A stretch of DNA of 64,000 nucleotides from Phymatolithon calcareum (taxonomy: Eukaryota > Rhodophyta > Florideophyceae > Hapalidiales). This document shows positions 16,975 through 29,936 of this stretch, in pieces (position 1 is the stretch's first letter; each line of letters begins with the position of its first letter). The stretch is from the NCBI GenBank assembly GCA_977006965.1, contig OZ345355.1, forward strand, positions 1-64,000, written 5' to 3'. Below the pieces are notes generated by a model that was not told the DNA's origin, searched no databases, and worked only from the letters and a program-made list of their open reading frames with translations. The translations under genes were made by a program, and so were the position numbers.

Positions 16975-18350
16975 ATATTGTTCAAACAAGAGTCACAACG
17001 AACTCATGAAAATTATATCGCATTTTCCAAGGAAATTCATCGGACATGTTTGTGAAGGTTCCATTTCGAACAGAATTCTTAAAAATAATTCTGGTAAGAA
17101 CGCTTTGCGTTTCGTGATATGTTCCTCACTGAGCAGCTTGAGCAGAGTTTCCTTTCTTTCCGACTTAATTTAGGACCGGCTTTTGTTGCGAACGGAATAT
17201 ACCTCTTCTTAAAACTCATATCTGAACGCGATGAATGTAGAAGTGTGTCGTTTATCACCGTCAGGACGAAGAAGTTATTTCAATCATACCATCATATCAT
17301 CTTAATTTAACTGAATCTCAAGTTTTCCCCGTGATTGTTCTGCTCCATATTACATTTAATTGAACGTTAATCTGTACGGTTCATTCTGCAGGCAAGATTA
17401 ATTGCTCTAGAGCCATTAATCATGCCTGAAGTTTTGCGAGAGCATTGCCATTGACTATAGAACTCTAATACAAAAGTTTGAAACATTCTTTTTGGCCTTG
17501 TTTATCCATATTGTAGGCCGGTTCGACCTTGCCATGATTAGATCGTTACAAATCTACACATTAATACCCGATGAGCATCACATACAGTAGATTCCGGAAA
17601 CCTTCCGCACAACACCTGGAGCTTGCGAAACGGGGACTCGGAAAGGAGTATTACTCCTTGTCAAATTTTGACAAGATGAATAGAATTTTTAAATACTATT
17701 TTCCGAAACTTGTACATCTCTAGCTTCTTCTGTAATTTTTAGTGACACAGTCGAACCGTTTGGAAGATTAGTGAAACTGTGATTCCAGTTTTGGAAAATA
17801 GTGACACTAGCACTCTGTTTTTCAGATTAGTGGCATTGACGTGTTATTTTCATAATACTGATACTGAAATGCCTTTTTCGGGATTAGAGACACAGACGCG
17901 AAAATTAGTGACACTGAAAATATGCGTCCTTTGATTTTTCAAGAGACGTCAACTGCACTTTGCACCATCTCAAACTACTCTGATCGGTCTCACAGGATCG
18001 GGCATCTCTCTAAGGCTTGCTGGACATAAGGATACATTCGGCACCAGAAAAAGTCATTTCGTTCAATCTTGTAGCTCTTGAGAAACTCTTCAGCTTCACC
18101 TCCGAATCTCTTGCTTGTGTCTGCCCCTTTCTCGGTCATCTTTCGGTGCTGTGGCTTCTTGAGGACTGAACGTGGCTGCAATTAGGGACGATTGACACGC
18201 TGCTGACAAAAGGGTGGAAACTGAAATTTCAGAACCAGCGATTTGCTATTCAAATACTATGTCATTTCAAACGTTTCATCTGATATAAAACTACCTCCAA
18301 GGACTATCCAAACACGCAAAATTAATTAAAAGAGGACTTCATCCGGAACT
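16975..18350. other. Intergenic region with a degenerate TTAGTGACACT repeat
   Basis: No supported gene. Between about 17738 and 17925 the words TTTAGTGACAC, GATTAGTGAAACTG, ATAGTGACACTAG, GATTAGTGGCATTG, GATTAGAGACACAG and ATTAGTGACACTG recur every 25-50 bases, a decayed tandem array. Short minus-strand frames such as 18181-17990 are not convincing. Confidence 0.4.
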
Positions 18351-18599
18351 TCTAGACGAATTAGCCAAAATGTTGTACGATATGCGCTCGAATGCCCGTG
18401 ACGTACGTGTTACAAATGTTCCGGTAAAATCACTATGGAGAAAGGTACTGGGTTCAGTAAAGCTTATAGTTACTTGAAATTATGTTCGACAAGTGGTGAT
18501 GAAGAACGTTCACTCAAGTTGTATCATGATGCTTGCAGAGCTACTCCAAATTGATTAGGCGATATAAACTGGACAAGGAGCAACACCACTCACAACTTC

Positions 18600-19960
18600 A
18601 CCAAGATAAAAGGTGACATCATTGTCGTTGCCAGTTTTGTATGTTTCGAAAAAGGAGGTGCGCAACTTTTCGAAATATGACGAGAGCATCTGTAAGGCCG
18701 TATTTAAGGAGACTCCTGTATTGCATGATGTATGGACTAGTATGAATACGCACTATCTAGGTGTATATGCAGTATTTATGAGGAAATTCAAGGATTTGGT
18801 GAATGTTTTACGCGGCAAAGAGGAACTCAGGATACGTTTTCATATCACTGACCCCAATTTCCATTCTGCGCGACGACAAAGAAGATACGAGAAGTAATGA
18901 GGAGACATTAGAGTTTGGTGCGAAGGTTCAGGTCTGCCAGTTCGAAGATGAATTCCATATCTTCGGGGTTAATATTCAAGAGCCGGTAGCGCGATACTTG
19001 GCTGACAATTGTAACCTCAACAAGTGCATTGCGAAACTGCTCTAGATTTCTCATGTTCTTTGAGCCAAACACAAGATGAACCTAGAAATCAATGAAAAAT
19101 GGACTAACCCGATGTGCTATTTTCAAAGACGCTGTCAAACTTCCGCTATCGTCTTACAAATCGAGCGATGGTGCGCAATTTTACATCACTCAACCGTACA
19201 CAGCAGAACGCTACACGATGTTCGAGCAATTATCGTATGATGAAGCGCTTTTGTAATATAGGACGATTTGATACAAGTTGCTGATGCGAAACATGCGGAC
19301 GTAACAATGGACAGCAGTATGGCGTACAAGAATCGTGTGATCCAGTACAAAAGTCAGATCAATGAAATTAATGCGGTCACGGTGGAATTGCGTAAACGCT
19401 AAGCATCTTTGACAGACTGCCGTTTGGCGCCTGATGCATTCAGCGAAGCTGTGGACATCAACAAGAACAAAGCAGCGTCACCGTTTTACAGGTGTAAGCT
19501 CGGTAGATGCTACGTTCCAATAAACTCGACGATTCCGCCTGATTATGTGTTTGAGTCAGGTGTGATGAAGAATCAGCGCAATTCAGTAGACACTATAACT
19601 GACGAAGAGCGTGCTACATTTTCGACGTTGTGTTCGAAGAACGCAAATATACGGCGGCTGTGAGCAACGCCCACCCTTTCTATGGCGGGAATTATTAAGA
19701 AGAAGCGCTGACTCGAAGCGCCTGTACAGCCTTATGCCAATTTTGATTTTATCCTTGGTTCTGCTGCCAGTGTAGAACGACTATGGTCTCTAGCAAAGTT
19801 CGTGCTAACGGAGAATAGGGCGTCAATAACGCTGCTGTTGTTCAAGGGGTTAATCTTCATGAATGTCAACAGGGCGTATTGTAAACAGTCCTCAGTATCC
19901 ATTTCTATGTCTAATGGAAGAAGTGACCACGTGAAAAAGCTTCTGCAAGAGCAGATGGAG
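18600..19960 (+). pseudogene. hAT transposase pseudogene
   Basis: Pieces in different frames appear in the order expected for hAT. VWTSMNTHYLGVYAVF (about 18735-18780) matches the catalytic-core block FDGWS..THYLGV. LADNCNLNKCIAKLL (about 19001-19045) matches the DN(C/A).N block. SAASVERLWSLAKFVLTENRASIT (about 19760-19830) is the C-terminal dimerisation block. Several stops and frameshifts lie between. No terminal repeats were found. Confidence 0.6.
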
Positions 19961-20868
19961 TAGGACTGTTATCAAGAACCAGTGCTCCGTAGTTCGAAAT
20001 GAGATACTGGAGTGAATAAATCTTGTCCGAGCTGCTGCTCAGAGTTGGCAACCATTGTAAAGACGGTGCTTTCCAATAGAAGTAATCACTATTTTGGTTA
20101 GCAGTGAGTGCACATTTAGCTTCTGAAGTGAATCAACTCTGTCTATTTTATTAGTGATATATCAACAAACTACCTTCACTATTGGGATAATCACGGAATA
20201 GACAGTCGGTATCTGGTGATATTGCATATGCCCAGCCCACAGTTCCATTGCTACTTGCAAACTCGTAATGCATTGATATGGGTATATCCAAATCGGCTGC
20301 AACAAGACAAAATTCCAAAGCGGGCGAGCTGGGCACGTATATTTATATTCGTCTAATAACCTATTCATTCTTGTCAGCTTGACGGCTCAGCCCAAGTTGT
20401 CACTTTGACTCACCCGTCAAAAACGTTTGCATAGGCGATAAGAGCTTAAGCGCCATCATCGGTACTGCCCTCCTAAAGTCATGGAAGACCTTGATCAAGG
20501 ACTTACTGTCAACTTATGAACAGAGATTCGTGAAAGATAAGGAATCTTCTTTTTATCCCCGAACTGAATGAAGAAAACCTCTTGGCTGGGCGCCATTGAA
20601 GCAAGCTGCGTGATCGCTGAAGCGGCGAATTTTTTTGAATTTTGAATTTATTAACCCTCTCGTACTGCACATCCATTTCTCGACAAATCTGTCCTGTTTG
20701 GGTCATTCCTATTTTCTGGATACTTTTTGCAGATTTTATTGTTAAAATAAATCAATGATAGTCCATTTCGGGTCTTAAAATCCGCCTTTCGGGGTATTGA
20801 TCTCTGTTACCGAGCCCCAGTTCTATTTTAATCTACGTTCGTCGTACCATTAGGTTCTGAAGAATGTT
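19961..20868. other. Intergenic region, nothing recognised
   Basis: The ORFs here are short and their translations are not protein-like; no repeats or signals were found. Confidence 0.4.
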
Positions 20869-21176
20869 ATGTGTGCGGTTTTCCAGAGCATGAGTGCGTT
20901 TTGCTGGATCTATACTCTAGAGAGTGACGTACACAGGAAGGAAGCAGTTCAGAAGCTTTACCATCAGAATCACAGAGAGTGCATACATTTTGACATCATC
21001 AAGTTCTCAGATTGGACGTCCGCTGCAAGGGAACCACAAAGATGCATGGCTCTGAAGAGTCCCCGCGCTCCTTCGTTGTGCAGGAAGGAACGGGTTCCAT
21101 CTCTATTTCTTCATCAACATCATTTTCGGATCCAGCACGCTCTAAACGGAAAGACCGGATGTAGCCTGGAAAAACA

Positions 21177-22489
21177 TTGGAGGATTTCTTGAGATCCTTG
21201 AGATTCCCTAGAGCGGGAATTCTTTCCTGTAAGAAAGACCGTCTAAAACGGTGGGCAGAAACAAAATTTTCTGCGGACGGGACAGCTTTAGAAGAAGAGG
21301 TTCGCTCGTTACGAACTAAACAATTCGCTCTCAGAGAGTTGAAGAAGCGTGGCCGAAAAAGAAAGTCTGCAGACACACCAGACAGTGCAGGCCATTAGCA
21401 GACTCGGGGTATCAGTAACCAGCCCATGGAAGGACATCAACCATCATTACCAGATTCAAATGTGACTTTAGTTACTCGAAATCCTTCATCTCCAGAGACA
21501 TCTGACAGTGGAGACCATGAGCAGACTCGAGATATCAGCACCCAACAAATAGAAGGACATGAACCATATTCAAATATGGCTTTGGCTAGGAGCAAGGTGT
21601 TTCGCAGCCCATCTCCCATTCTGTGATTCAGGTGTTGGGTTCGTTGCTGGGAGCAGGAAGGACAGTGACGATGGACAACTACTTCACGAGCCTAGATCTA
21701 GCACGAATTCTGCTCCTCAGAGACACTCGTACCGTTGGAAAAATGAGGGTCACTCGAGTTCCAAAACTACCTCGGCTGGATAAACGTGCCGAAAAAGGTG
21801 CTATGATCGTCGGAAAGATACGGCAAGGACCCATTGGAATAGTGGGATGGATGGACAAGAAGCCAGTGCATTTCATCACCACTGCTCATGACGATCTCAA
21901 TGAAGTTGTTATAGTTTCGCGAAGGCTAAACGGAAAGGAAAGGTCTCAGCGAAACATTACTACTAATGATCAAGGGCAAAGAATTCGGAGACTTCCTCGC
22001 GTTTGTCTGGACTATAATGAGTGCATGGGCGGAGTTGATCTCACAGATCAGCTTCGCTCGTACTATTATTACGAGAGGCGCAATCAGAAGTGGACAAATG
22101 CAATTTTCACATTTCTCTTGGAGCAAACTATCGTGAACTGCTCTATTGCACTACCGTTCCACAAAGCTGAGAAGCGTACACTTCTTCAGTTTCCAGAGAA
22201 AGTTGTGGCATCAATTTGTGACCTCAAGCTACATCCGGGAGCCGGTTCACTGTCGTCCAAAAGGCCGCCTGTGCCAAACGATATAGGAACATCGAAATGC
22301 AGGGCGTTCATCAGCTTGCCAAGGTTGATGACATTGATGGACTACCCGTGCGGGCCTATTGTTCATTTCCTGGATGTAGATGCAGAACACGGTACGCATG
22401 ACTTGATTGTAGGATACCTTTATGTTTCGGAGATTTGGGAAGCTGCTATACCCTACATGCCGGGAAGGAAAGGCATTAGACACCAATGA
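21177..22489 (+). pseudogene. piggyBac-like transposase, catalytic and C-terminal part
   Basis: The 288-residue frame at 21623-22489 has VTMDNYFTS (about residues 15-23), an R.TR.P.LP segment, W.DKKPVHFITT (76-87) and DYNECMGGVDLTDQ (130-143), hallmarks of the piggyBac DDE_Tnp_1_7 domain including two of its catalytic aspartates. The first aspartate and the N-terminal domain are missing. Upstream frames (21177-21398 and 21426-21626) are charged and polar and may be linker sequence, but they contain a local duplication and stops. No TTAA-flanked ends were located. Confidence 0.75.
21379..21585 (+). repeat. Diverged tandem duplication of about 125 bp
   Basis: The segment from GACAGTGCAGGCCATTAGCA (about 21381) recurs as GACAGTGGAGACCATGAGCA (about 21507). 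Both are followed by AGACTCGRGRTATCAG and a GAAGGACATSAACCAT word. It lies in the linker just before the piggyBac-like domain. Confidence 0.5.
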
Positions 22490-23660
22490 AGACCCAGACT
22501 ATGGAATTGTTTCTATCTCTGAGTTGTCAAGAGTGCGCAGTATCGCAATGTCCACTATCTAAGACTCATGGAAGTTGGAATCTTGCCAGTTGTACGCTCG
22601 TAGAGCACTATTGATCTACGGTGATATCTCGTTGCGTGATCCTTCATCTACACGGCGAGAATAACCCAAGCGACGAGCTAGTACGTACCGCCAATGACAG
22701 CGGTACACATCAGAACTGTACCTTCCAGTCGAATTCATGGAGCTCTCTCTCCAGACCACCTTCTGCGATACGTATTCCTCTGCTCCATGATACGACTCTA
22801 GTTTTTCTGGGTTGAGAAGTGTCAAGAGCAAAACAAATTTCTCAATTGATCCTCACATTCCTCCATCTGGGACTGCCTTCATAATATACATTCCTATCTG
22901 CATGGCGACCGATCGTGAATGCTCTTTTTTGAAGGCATGAATACCATACGAGGCTCTCTCGTGCTCTGCCAAAGCTCCTCTCATCATGAAAACAAAATTC
23001 CCATCCAGGCCGCAATGACTTATAGTCAGATCGTAGCTCATTAGGTACACAGATGAAGCGAAAAGGACACGCAGGCCGAAAATCTCAGTATAGGGGCCAA
23101 ATTCGAATGGTTTGCTCGATGTAGTACTGCCCGTATCTTCTTCTTCAGCCGATTTTGTGATATCGAAAAAAGGGTCTTGGTACTGTGCTTAAGAAAACAT
23201 CCACCTTGAAATAATATCCGAACGCGCAACTGCTAACTGTCTACATCATCTGAACGAATAGGCATATTTGGACACGCAAATCGCGGCTTTGCTTGTAGCT
23301 TCGCGCACCTTGCGCGAACTCACTCCAAACTTGTTCAGTACGAGCGCATACACATGGCGAAGGACAGGAAACACTCTATGACGTGTTTTGATGCGCGTGG
23401 GCCTCGCAAAAGAATTATTTTACTGTGTCCCAATAAACCTCAATTGTAGCAGTACGAGGGATAAACGCCCTCAGAAACACTCATAAGACTGTAATGGAGA
23501 TGCGTTTCAGATGCTACTACCTTGGTAGCTCCGTTACTCTGTTAAAGCCCGCAAAACCCGTGCTCGTTGCTATCGTCGTAGCCCTAGCTGTAAAAACCCT
23601 CCTCCAGAGAATGTGGAGGGAAACGCTTAGTAGGAATCTCAGCGTCGCCGTTCTATTTTG
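22490..23660. other. Region after the piggyBac-like frame, nothing recognised
   Basis: It probably includes the decayed 3' end of the piggyBac-like element. No coding signature or terminal repeat was found. Confidence 0.35.
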
Positions 23661-23667
23661 TCTTGGT

Positions 23668-24820
23668 CTATTCCATGTCTTCATAAAAGACAATTGTGAG
23701 GAATAGTACTTTTTCAAGTGCCATTTCAGTCTCACTAGTCTCTTCTTCTGTTATTCGATATCTTTGAAGGTACACTTCGAGCTTGTCCATGAGAGTTGGT
23801 ACGATTTCACCGAATTTGTCTTCCAGACGTGTGGTACTCAATGGGGGAAAACGTCCGAATGCCCATTTAATCGCCAATTGACGGTGACGTGCTTTCGGTA
23901 GTCTGATGATGGCGGGACTAGACCCGGGAATATCATAAGGAATTTTCCTCTTTCTGCTTGCCTCCAAGCCGTCTCCTTCGTCTTTAAAGACCAGGTCCCT
24001 CAACGATTTTGCTGAAACTCGCTGCTTAAGATAGGTTAGTGCTGTCTCGAATAGGTCGTGATGTAACATTGACGATATGTCACGACACACCGATTGCAAT
24101 TCCTCAACGTCTCTTTCCTCTCTTGGGACTGTGAGCTAGCCCATTTTCCTTGTTCTGGCTCGTTCAAGCATTCGTAAGGCTAGAACTAGTCTTCTGTCTT
24201 CCGCATTATGTATGCGACAGAGCAGACGAAGTCTCGCGGTTCGTCGAGTCGGGAAACTGGTTGTTACTGGTCGGTGTTGCGTATTACCGGTCCATACATC
24301 TGTTGGCGAACTGACCGCTGTCGTTGTAATGCCTTTGCTTACGAACAAGTCGATGTTTCTCTTATAGCGCTTTGTACGGAAACTGAAACCTGTCCAGGTT
24401 TTAACATCCCAGTTCTTAGCTGTTGCCTAACGAACAATTTGGTTGTCCCTCCTATTTGAGCGTAGGTCCCATCTGATGTGGCGAGCGTTCTAATCACCGC
24501 ACACAATTGCCTTGCCTCGTGCATATGTATTCACCATGATGAGGCATTTTTCAGTTACAGATCTGGTTGCTGCCGGCCATATATAGACATCTTCAACTTT
24601 CGTATCTCCCACTTGCGCGATAATCAATTGGAAATTTGCTTCCGCGTGCTTGAAGACCATACGGCTTCCACAGAGGTTGCGGAAGAAGAGAGAGACACCT
24701 CCAGAGTTCCGGTCAGTCTGAGGAGGCGGGCGCACTGCGTTGAAGGAGAAGAAATCAGCCCGAATTTTCCCTTCTGGTCTCAAATGTGTTTCTGTTATTG
24801 CCACCATGTCGATTCAATGG
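23668..24820 (-). pseudogene. LINE ORF2 5' part: endonuclease domain and following region
   Basis: The minus-strand frame at 24807-24490 reads ITETHLRPEG, then GGVSLFFRN, and approaching 24470 GD*NARHIRWD, the endonuclease/exonuclease/phosphatase (APE-type) blocks of non-LTR retrotransposons with one stop inside the GDxNARH motif. Frames 24348-24136 and 24099-23668 continue in the expected direction without a recognisable reverse transcriptase. The 3' part of ORF2 is lost, the reverse of usual LINE truncation, so a later deletion or insertion is likely. Confidence 0.6.
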
Positions 24821-24898
24821 TTTCTCATCATTTTCTCTAGGTACGTTGGGGTTTCCGGGGAACCACCAACATGTACGGTTGCCAGACGCCACCACTTC

Positions 24899-25846
24899 TT
24901 AAATAGCATTCTTCGTAGTTGTCTCTTGGGGACCCGCAAGAGCGTCAGATGTCGTATCATTTGGAACTTCGGAATTGTGGTTCGAGTCTTCTACTGCCCC
25001 TTGCGCATTTAATTCGGCTGCTTCTGAGATGGCGATTTCAGCTGCTCCTGGATTAACTTCTGTTTGTAAGCCAAGTGGGACATCATCCGTCTCTCTGTCA
25101 GTAGTATCTGTGTTCCCTATCGTATTGCACTGTTCCGGACGAAAATCTGGAGCCACCAGGTTTCGCCTCTCTGCGGTCACTGCGCTCTCCACACAAAGGT
25201 CGAAGAATCTTCTGTTGGCAGCTTTCGCCATTCCTTGGTACCAATCTCGAGCAACAATATTGTCTGCCTTTGCCGCACAGTACCTCGTTCTTCCCCTTAC
25301 CTTCCCCATGTTTATTTTTTGGGCTTCGAGAGCGTTTACTGTGTTGCGTGTGCTCAGCGCGTTCTCAAATGCGCTGAAACGTGACATGTGAATCAAGTTC
25401 GCTGAGCGACAGAGACTGATGATGTGCGTTGAATCCACTTTCTCAACTACGAGCTCCATTCCTGAGTTTCCAATGAAGGAGACGTGCAAGAGGCGCCTGT
25501 TTGCTAGCAGGTCCCGTACAGCTTCCTCTATATATGCCCGGTCTGTTTTCGGGAGGTTCTTAAAGTACAGAGGTTCCACCACCGGGTTCTTGTGGGTTCT
25601 CATCCTTGGCCCCATTCGTTCCGTGAATGCTACCAATTTCGGTCAATCTTCATCTGAGACCTTAGGATTGCTCTCTGCTTGTATCGTAGCCTTCAAGTAC
25701 GACGGCCTTGCAATTGCATGCTCTGTGGCGTCAGTTAAACTGGAAAATTCTTCTTCAGACGGGTTATCCTGTGCATTCGCATCGGCTGTCATCTCTGGCT
25801 GACTGCGTTCCTTCAAACTCCTGTTTTCTTCTCTGAGGGTAGCCAC
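24899..25846 (-). pseudogene. LINE ORF1-like frame with one in-frame stop
   Basis: The frame from 25846 starts with a charged, probably coiled-coil segment (MATLREENRSLKER...), hits one stop at 25643-25645 and continues open in the same frame to 24899. A conserved block HMSRFSAFENALSTRNTVN near 25380 recurs in the inverted copy at 26.5 kb. It lies directly upstream of the endonuclease frame on the same strand, as ORF1 does before ORF2. The type of nucleic-acid-binding domain is not clear. Confidence 0.5.
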
Positions 25847-26389
25847 TTCTGCTTCGAGAATGCCAGATCCAGCCCCGTCGTCGCTGGATTTCCAAGAAAT
25901 CTTGAGAATTTAGGCGGATTTGATACAGGCCGGTTATGATAACCACTTCAGCTACCCGTGGACCTGTGCCAAGAGTTTAGTTAGGAATTTTTCCGCGCTA
26001 CATTGCAAGGTTTTTTGAAATGACAAGAGCTGTGCTCCGGCCTCCCCATGGGAGAAGACTATCACCTTCTGGTAGTATGGTAGTCCATAGATTCCGCCCT
26101 GTGTGGTGTGCCGCAACGCTCGAGGAAGCTGGGAGAGAAGACAGAAGGAAATGAAAGAAATCAGAGAGATGATTAGCTACCGTGAACGTCCTAAATGGTT
26201 TCCAACCCGGGCATCCCTTTGAAGCACGGTGAATGAAGATTGGCTGTGTAGCGATATGGATGTTAAGCTGGACATCAAGTACCATTCGTATCTGTTAAGG
26301 TGTACTAGAGCCGTAAGGATGCGGAGTTGTTCCATCAGCTTCGAGAAATCCTGCAGTAAAAGAAAGAAAGAAGGTGGAGAGCTCTTCGA

Positions 26390-26770
26390 ATGTCAGCTCC
26401 ACTGCTCGGATTGCCGCACGCGTTCACATCCCTTCGACTACGTCGACAAGGCCGGCAGTCCGAATATCATCCGCCTGATCCGATCTGCGAAAATGATACG
26501 TATGCCACGGTTTAGTGCATTTGAGAATTCGCTTATCAGCCGCAAGTTAACAAACTCTCTGGAGCGCCGGAAACTAAACATGGCAAAGGTATGATGACGA
26601 GCGCGCTATTGCGCAACAAAAGAGAAAAACATCGTTGCCAAAGAGTGGTACCAAGGCATTGCCAAAACAGCAAACAGAAGATTCTTTAACCTCTAAGTAG
26701 AAAGCGCCTTGGAAGCGGATAGGAGAAACCTCGTGGTCCCCCAATTTATGCCACAGTGCGAGAAACAATC
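26390..26770 (+). pseudogene. Inverted partial copy of the LINE ORF1
   Basis: The plus-strand frame 26229-26594 ends with MPRFSAFENSLISRKLTNSL, clearly related to the ORF1 block on the minus strand near 25380. Further ORF1-like words follow after frame breaks to about 26760. The copy faces the other one about 1.1 kb away, giving a head-to-head inverted arrangement with many differences. Confidence 0.5.
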
Positions 26771-29041
26771 CGCTGATGGTAATAATAGAGGCAAATGGAG
26801 CAACAGAAGGACCGCCCCTCCGCTACACCAGGGGAGGATAAGACGAAAGGAGGAGTTCTTACCACGCAATCAAGCGAGTCGAAGTCGAAAGAGGCAAGTG
26901 AGAAATTTATCACAGTTGATTCTTTGTTTGTTGTTGCGTCAGCATTTGGAATATATTCGAATAGCCAGTCCGCTCCTCCAGGGGTCCCAAGGTGAAACTA
27001 AAACACCGTTGATGAGGATCTGGAACGTTGTGGAAATGGTCCATAAATGGACTACTGACCCTACAACGCTGTTTGCACCGACGGAACTGCATCCAGTTTC
27101 AAAAACATGTGTAGAAGTAAATGAAATATTTTCAAATATGAAGTAAGCAAAAGTTTCCAATGTTCAGTTTTAATCAATCATTACTGAAAAATGCTTACTG
27201 TGTTTCCTTCGAACAGTTTCAGCTTCTCGTCGGGGCGGAACGTGAATTTTACTATATTTTTCGCCTGTTCCTTTGCTGATTTTAAAAACCTTTTGGTCTG
27301 GCGGCGCGAACTTTTTGCCACCTAGACGTTCGATTTTACCAAATTTGCAGTATTCCTGTGCTAGTACACAACCATTCGAAACTTTAGACCGAGGCAATAA
27401 GAAATTTATTGAGTCCTTTTCGAGTTACTTGTCCATCTTTGTAGGCTATTCTTTTTCAAGATCAGAATTACGTACTCCTTATTTCATCCCCTTTCTTTAA
27501 TTTTTTTGTTTTTTGGATAACCTACATTCTTGGCTTTATATAATAGTTTTCGAAATGCGAAGAACGGATCAGGAGGTGGTCTTAAACTGCGAGTTTATGG
27601 CTCTGTCCCGATTTTCGAAGGAACCCTCTGCTGAGAATTTCTAGAAAACGTTTCCACAGCGCGAGGACTTTTTTTGCTTAGCTAATTATGTACTGCGATA
27701 ACATATTTTTGTTTTCTGGGCTTCTCGTCCTATCTATATGATTGTATACTGTCTACATACGTATGGCAATGTCAAGCTCTTTGAATAATTGCTTCTAACG
27801 AGGCGAGCTTCTTCTTCGATTGTTTCAAAGACCACTTCTCATGGACAGCCTCTACAGCCATTTTTCAAGCTGAATCAGATCCTTCACAAAATATATCCGA
27901 AAATACTATCAATACGCTTCGAAAAAGCGTTAGCAAATGTTTTTAGTCTTTGATATGCACGTTTCTGGTCACTCGATAAGAAATTCGCATTCTTGTACCC
28001 CGGGGATAAGTAGGTTGCGGTTCTCGGCGGAGTCTTGCATAAAGACTGGGAAAAAACCGAGCGTAGAAATTTCTTTCCTCCACAAACAAATCAAATCTTC
28101 AATAGTATTCGGAAGACCTGGGATGTACTGCCTCATTGGCGGAGTTGTAGTTGAGTTGAGCAGTTTCTTTGGAGGACGGGTTTCATGGAATTCAGTGCGG
28201 CTGGTGCCCCCGCCACGGACTCCTAAAGGTACTTAAGTCTCGAAAATAGATGAGTTTTCAATATTTCATTGTCGTTGTTTCCAACGGTTTCAAAAATATA
28301 TTCTTTGAAAACAGAGCTGCTGGTATGAAGCAATCATATTGCTTCATATCATCAGCTCTATCGGGCCAAGATTCAGGAGAGCATATTACGTCCTCCTGAA
28401 TCTTGGCCCGATAATCCCTCATGCTGCAGCGGCTGAGGATCTTTGAACCCCTGACCGCTCTCACCATATTGCATTTTCTTCGTGTCTTTGACATTCTCCA
28501 TCACGACAGGCGATATTCAGAGACGCATGTTCGAGGTTAAGCCCGATTTTGCGCCAGTAGTTTCCAAGAGCTCGGCTGACGCCAGCGCACAAACCGCATT
28601 GATTAAGGCGTTGGAGCTAGACACTGCCAAGTGCTTTGCGCTCGGTAACCAGTGAGCGTTTATTGAGAGACATTCTCGAATACGCCGTGACAGGCGTACA
28701 CGAGTACATTTAATTCACTAATTTTGTTAATACATCAATTTTCTCATAATTTTGTGTGCAGAATAGACTACGGATTTTTATTTATTTTTTGATTCATTGA
28801 AAATTTGCTTTCCTCTCCGTCTTAATTTACATTCCCGTGATTTTATCATTAAAAAAGCTATGATACCTCCTCTGCCTTACGCCCCTTCTAACATTCCCCT
28901 GCTTCGCCTATGCCGAAGTTCGAATTTTTTCCCGCAATATTGACATACAGTACTACTGCACAATGTTCGGAAGAGCGTCAGTCGCATAGTGCTGCTCTTC
29001 GTCGCACACGCCCTTTTGAACACTGAACATTTCTCTTTTCC
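26771..29041. other. Intergenic region with one strong inverted repeat
   Basis: No gene is supported. Positions 28359-28379 and 28394-28414 are 21-base perfect inverted repeats with a 14-base loop, and a GAAGCAATC..ATTGCTTC stem lies just before. The short frames in the rest show no protein signature. Confidence 0.4.
28359..28414. repeat. Perfect 21-bp stem with 14-base loop
   Basis: The arm TATCGGGCCAAGATTCAGGA plus one base pairs without mismatch to its reverse complement at 28394-28414. It could be a tiny fold-back element or a small hairpin RNA source. Confidence 0.55.
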
Positions 29042-29210
29042 CTAATTTTTGCACGTCCGAGAACCAACTTCAGTACTCGTCAATGAACACTTCCGCACAT
29101 ATTCCCGCCATGTCGCCAACTCCGAATGTGCCTGAAAATTTATTTCCGAAAGCCTTGGCTTACTAGTCAGAGGAAAACGCGCGGTCGACACAGGCCAGCC
29201 CCCGGAAAGC

Positions 29211-29936
29211 GTGGCTTGCTTTCGCGAGCGCCTGCGCTGGAAGTACGTCAAGGATGCCGCCAACTTGGAAGCCCCGCTCACGCTGTTGGACTTTCGCTGC
29301 GATGAGTGTCTCGTACTTGACCGGCTTCCCACGGACGCCGCTTGGAAACATGTCAAAGATGCGGTGGGCCAGTTCCAAGGTAACAGAGATAGAGGTCCAG
29401 CGCTTTGCGTTTCCAGTCGACTACCCTCACGTATCCCAGTAGTGCTCGGCAGAAAGACCGTCTTCATCGTCGCCAGCTCTGAGAGTGAGAGAAGTGACTG
29501 GATCAGCACTCTGCGAGTCCGAATTGCGCCATGGAAGACATTGATGGAGATATATAGAACGCTAGTCTCTAGTAGAGTCTCCAGCGGTGTCCCGGTCTTC
29601 GCGATTGCCAGTGTTATTCACGACCAAGTCGCATCAAAACGCCATTTGATCATCACCCCTGTCTCGCCCGCCGCTGGAACTTCGCGCTGCAGTGATAGTG
29701 GTTCTGGGTCTCCCATTTTGCAATTGGCCGATAGCCTCGATTCTTGGAGCAGAATTCCAGAGTTCGCGGAGTCAGTGGCTGTCATTGTCAAAGTACTCCG
29801 TGAAAGCGTACTGTATGTTGCGGAGACGGCTGAAAGAGTCGCCGACGTCGCCAAGTGTGTTACCGTCGTGGGCGCAGCTTTTCAAATGGTAGCGCTTGGA
29901 GCAAGACTCGCGCACATTGTGTCTGAAGCATACCTT
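29211..29936 (+). pseudogene. Probable N-terminal exon of an NB-ARC/TPR gene
   Basis: An open frame whose last third (from about residue 180) is a run of amphipathic helices (ESVAVIVKVLRESVLYVAET and so on), as in the helical N-terminal domains of fungal and algal NB-ARC/TPR proteins. A GTAAAA donor at about 29937 could begin the intron that now holds the hAT element. The helix continues plausibly at 32126. The first part of the frame is not recognised and its start is uncertain. Confidence 0.4.

Noticed and set aside
17738-17925. CRISPR array
   Set aside because: The TTAGTGACACT words are irregularly spaced, degenerate and the sequence is eukaryotic.
29042-29509. 155-codon minus-strand ORF opposite the NB-ARC N-terminal exon
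   Set aside because: Serine/threonine-rich, without domain; the plus-strand frame continues into helical sequence matching the NB-ARC gene.
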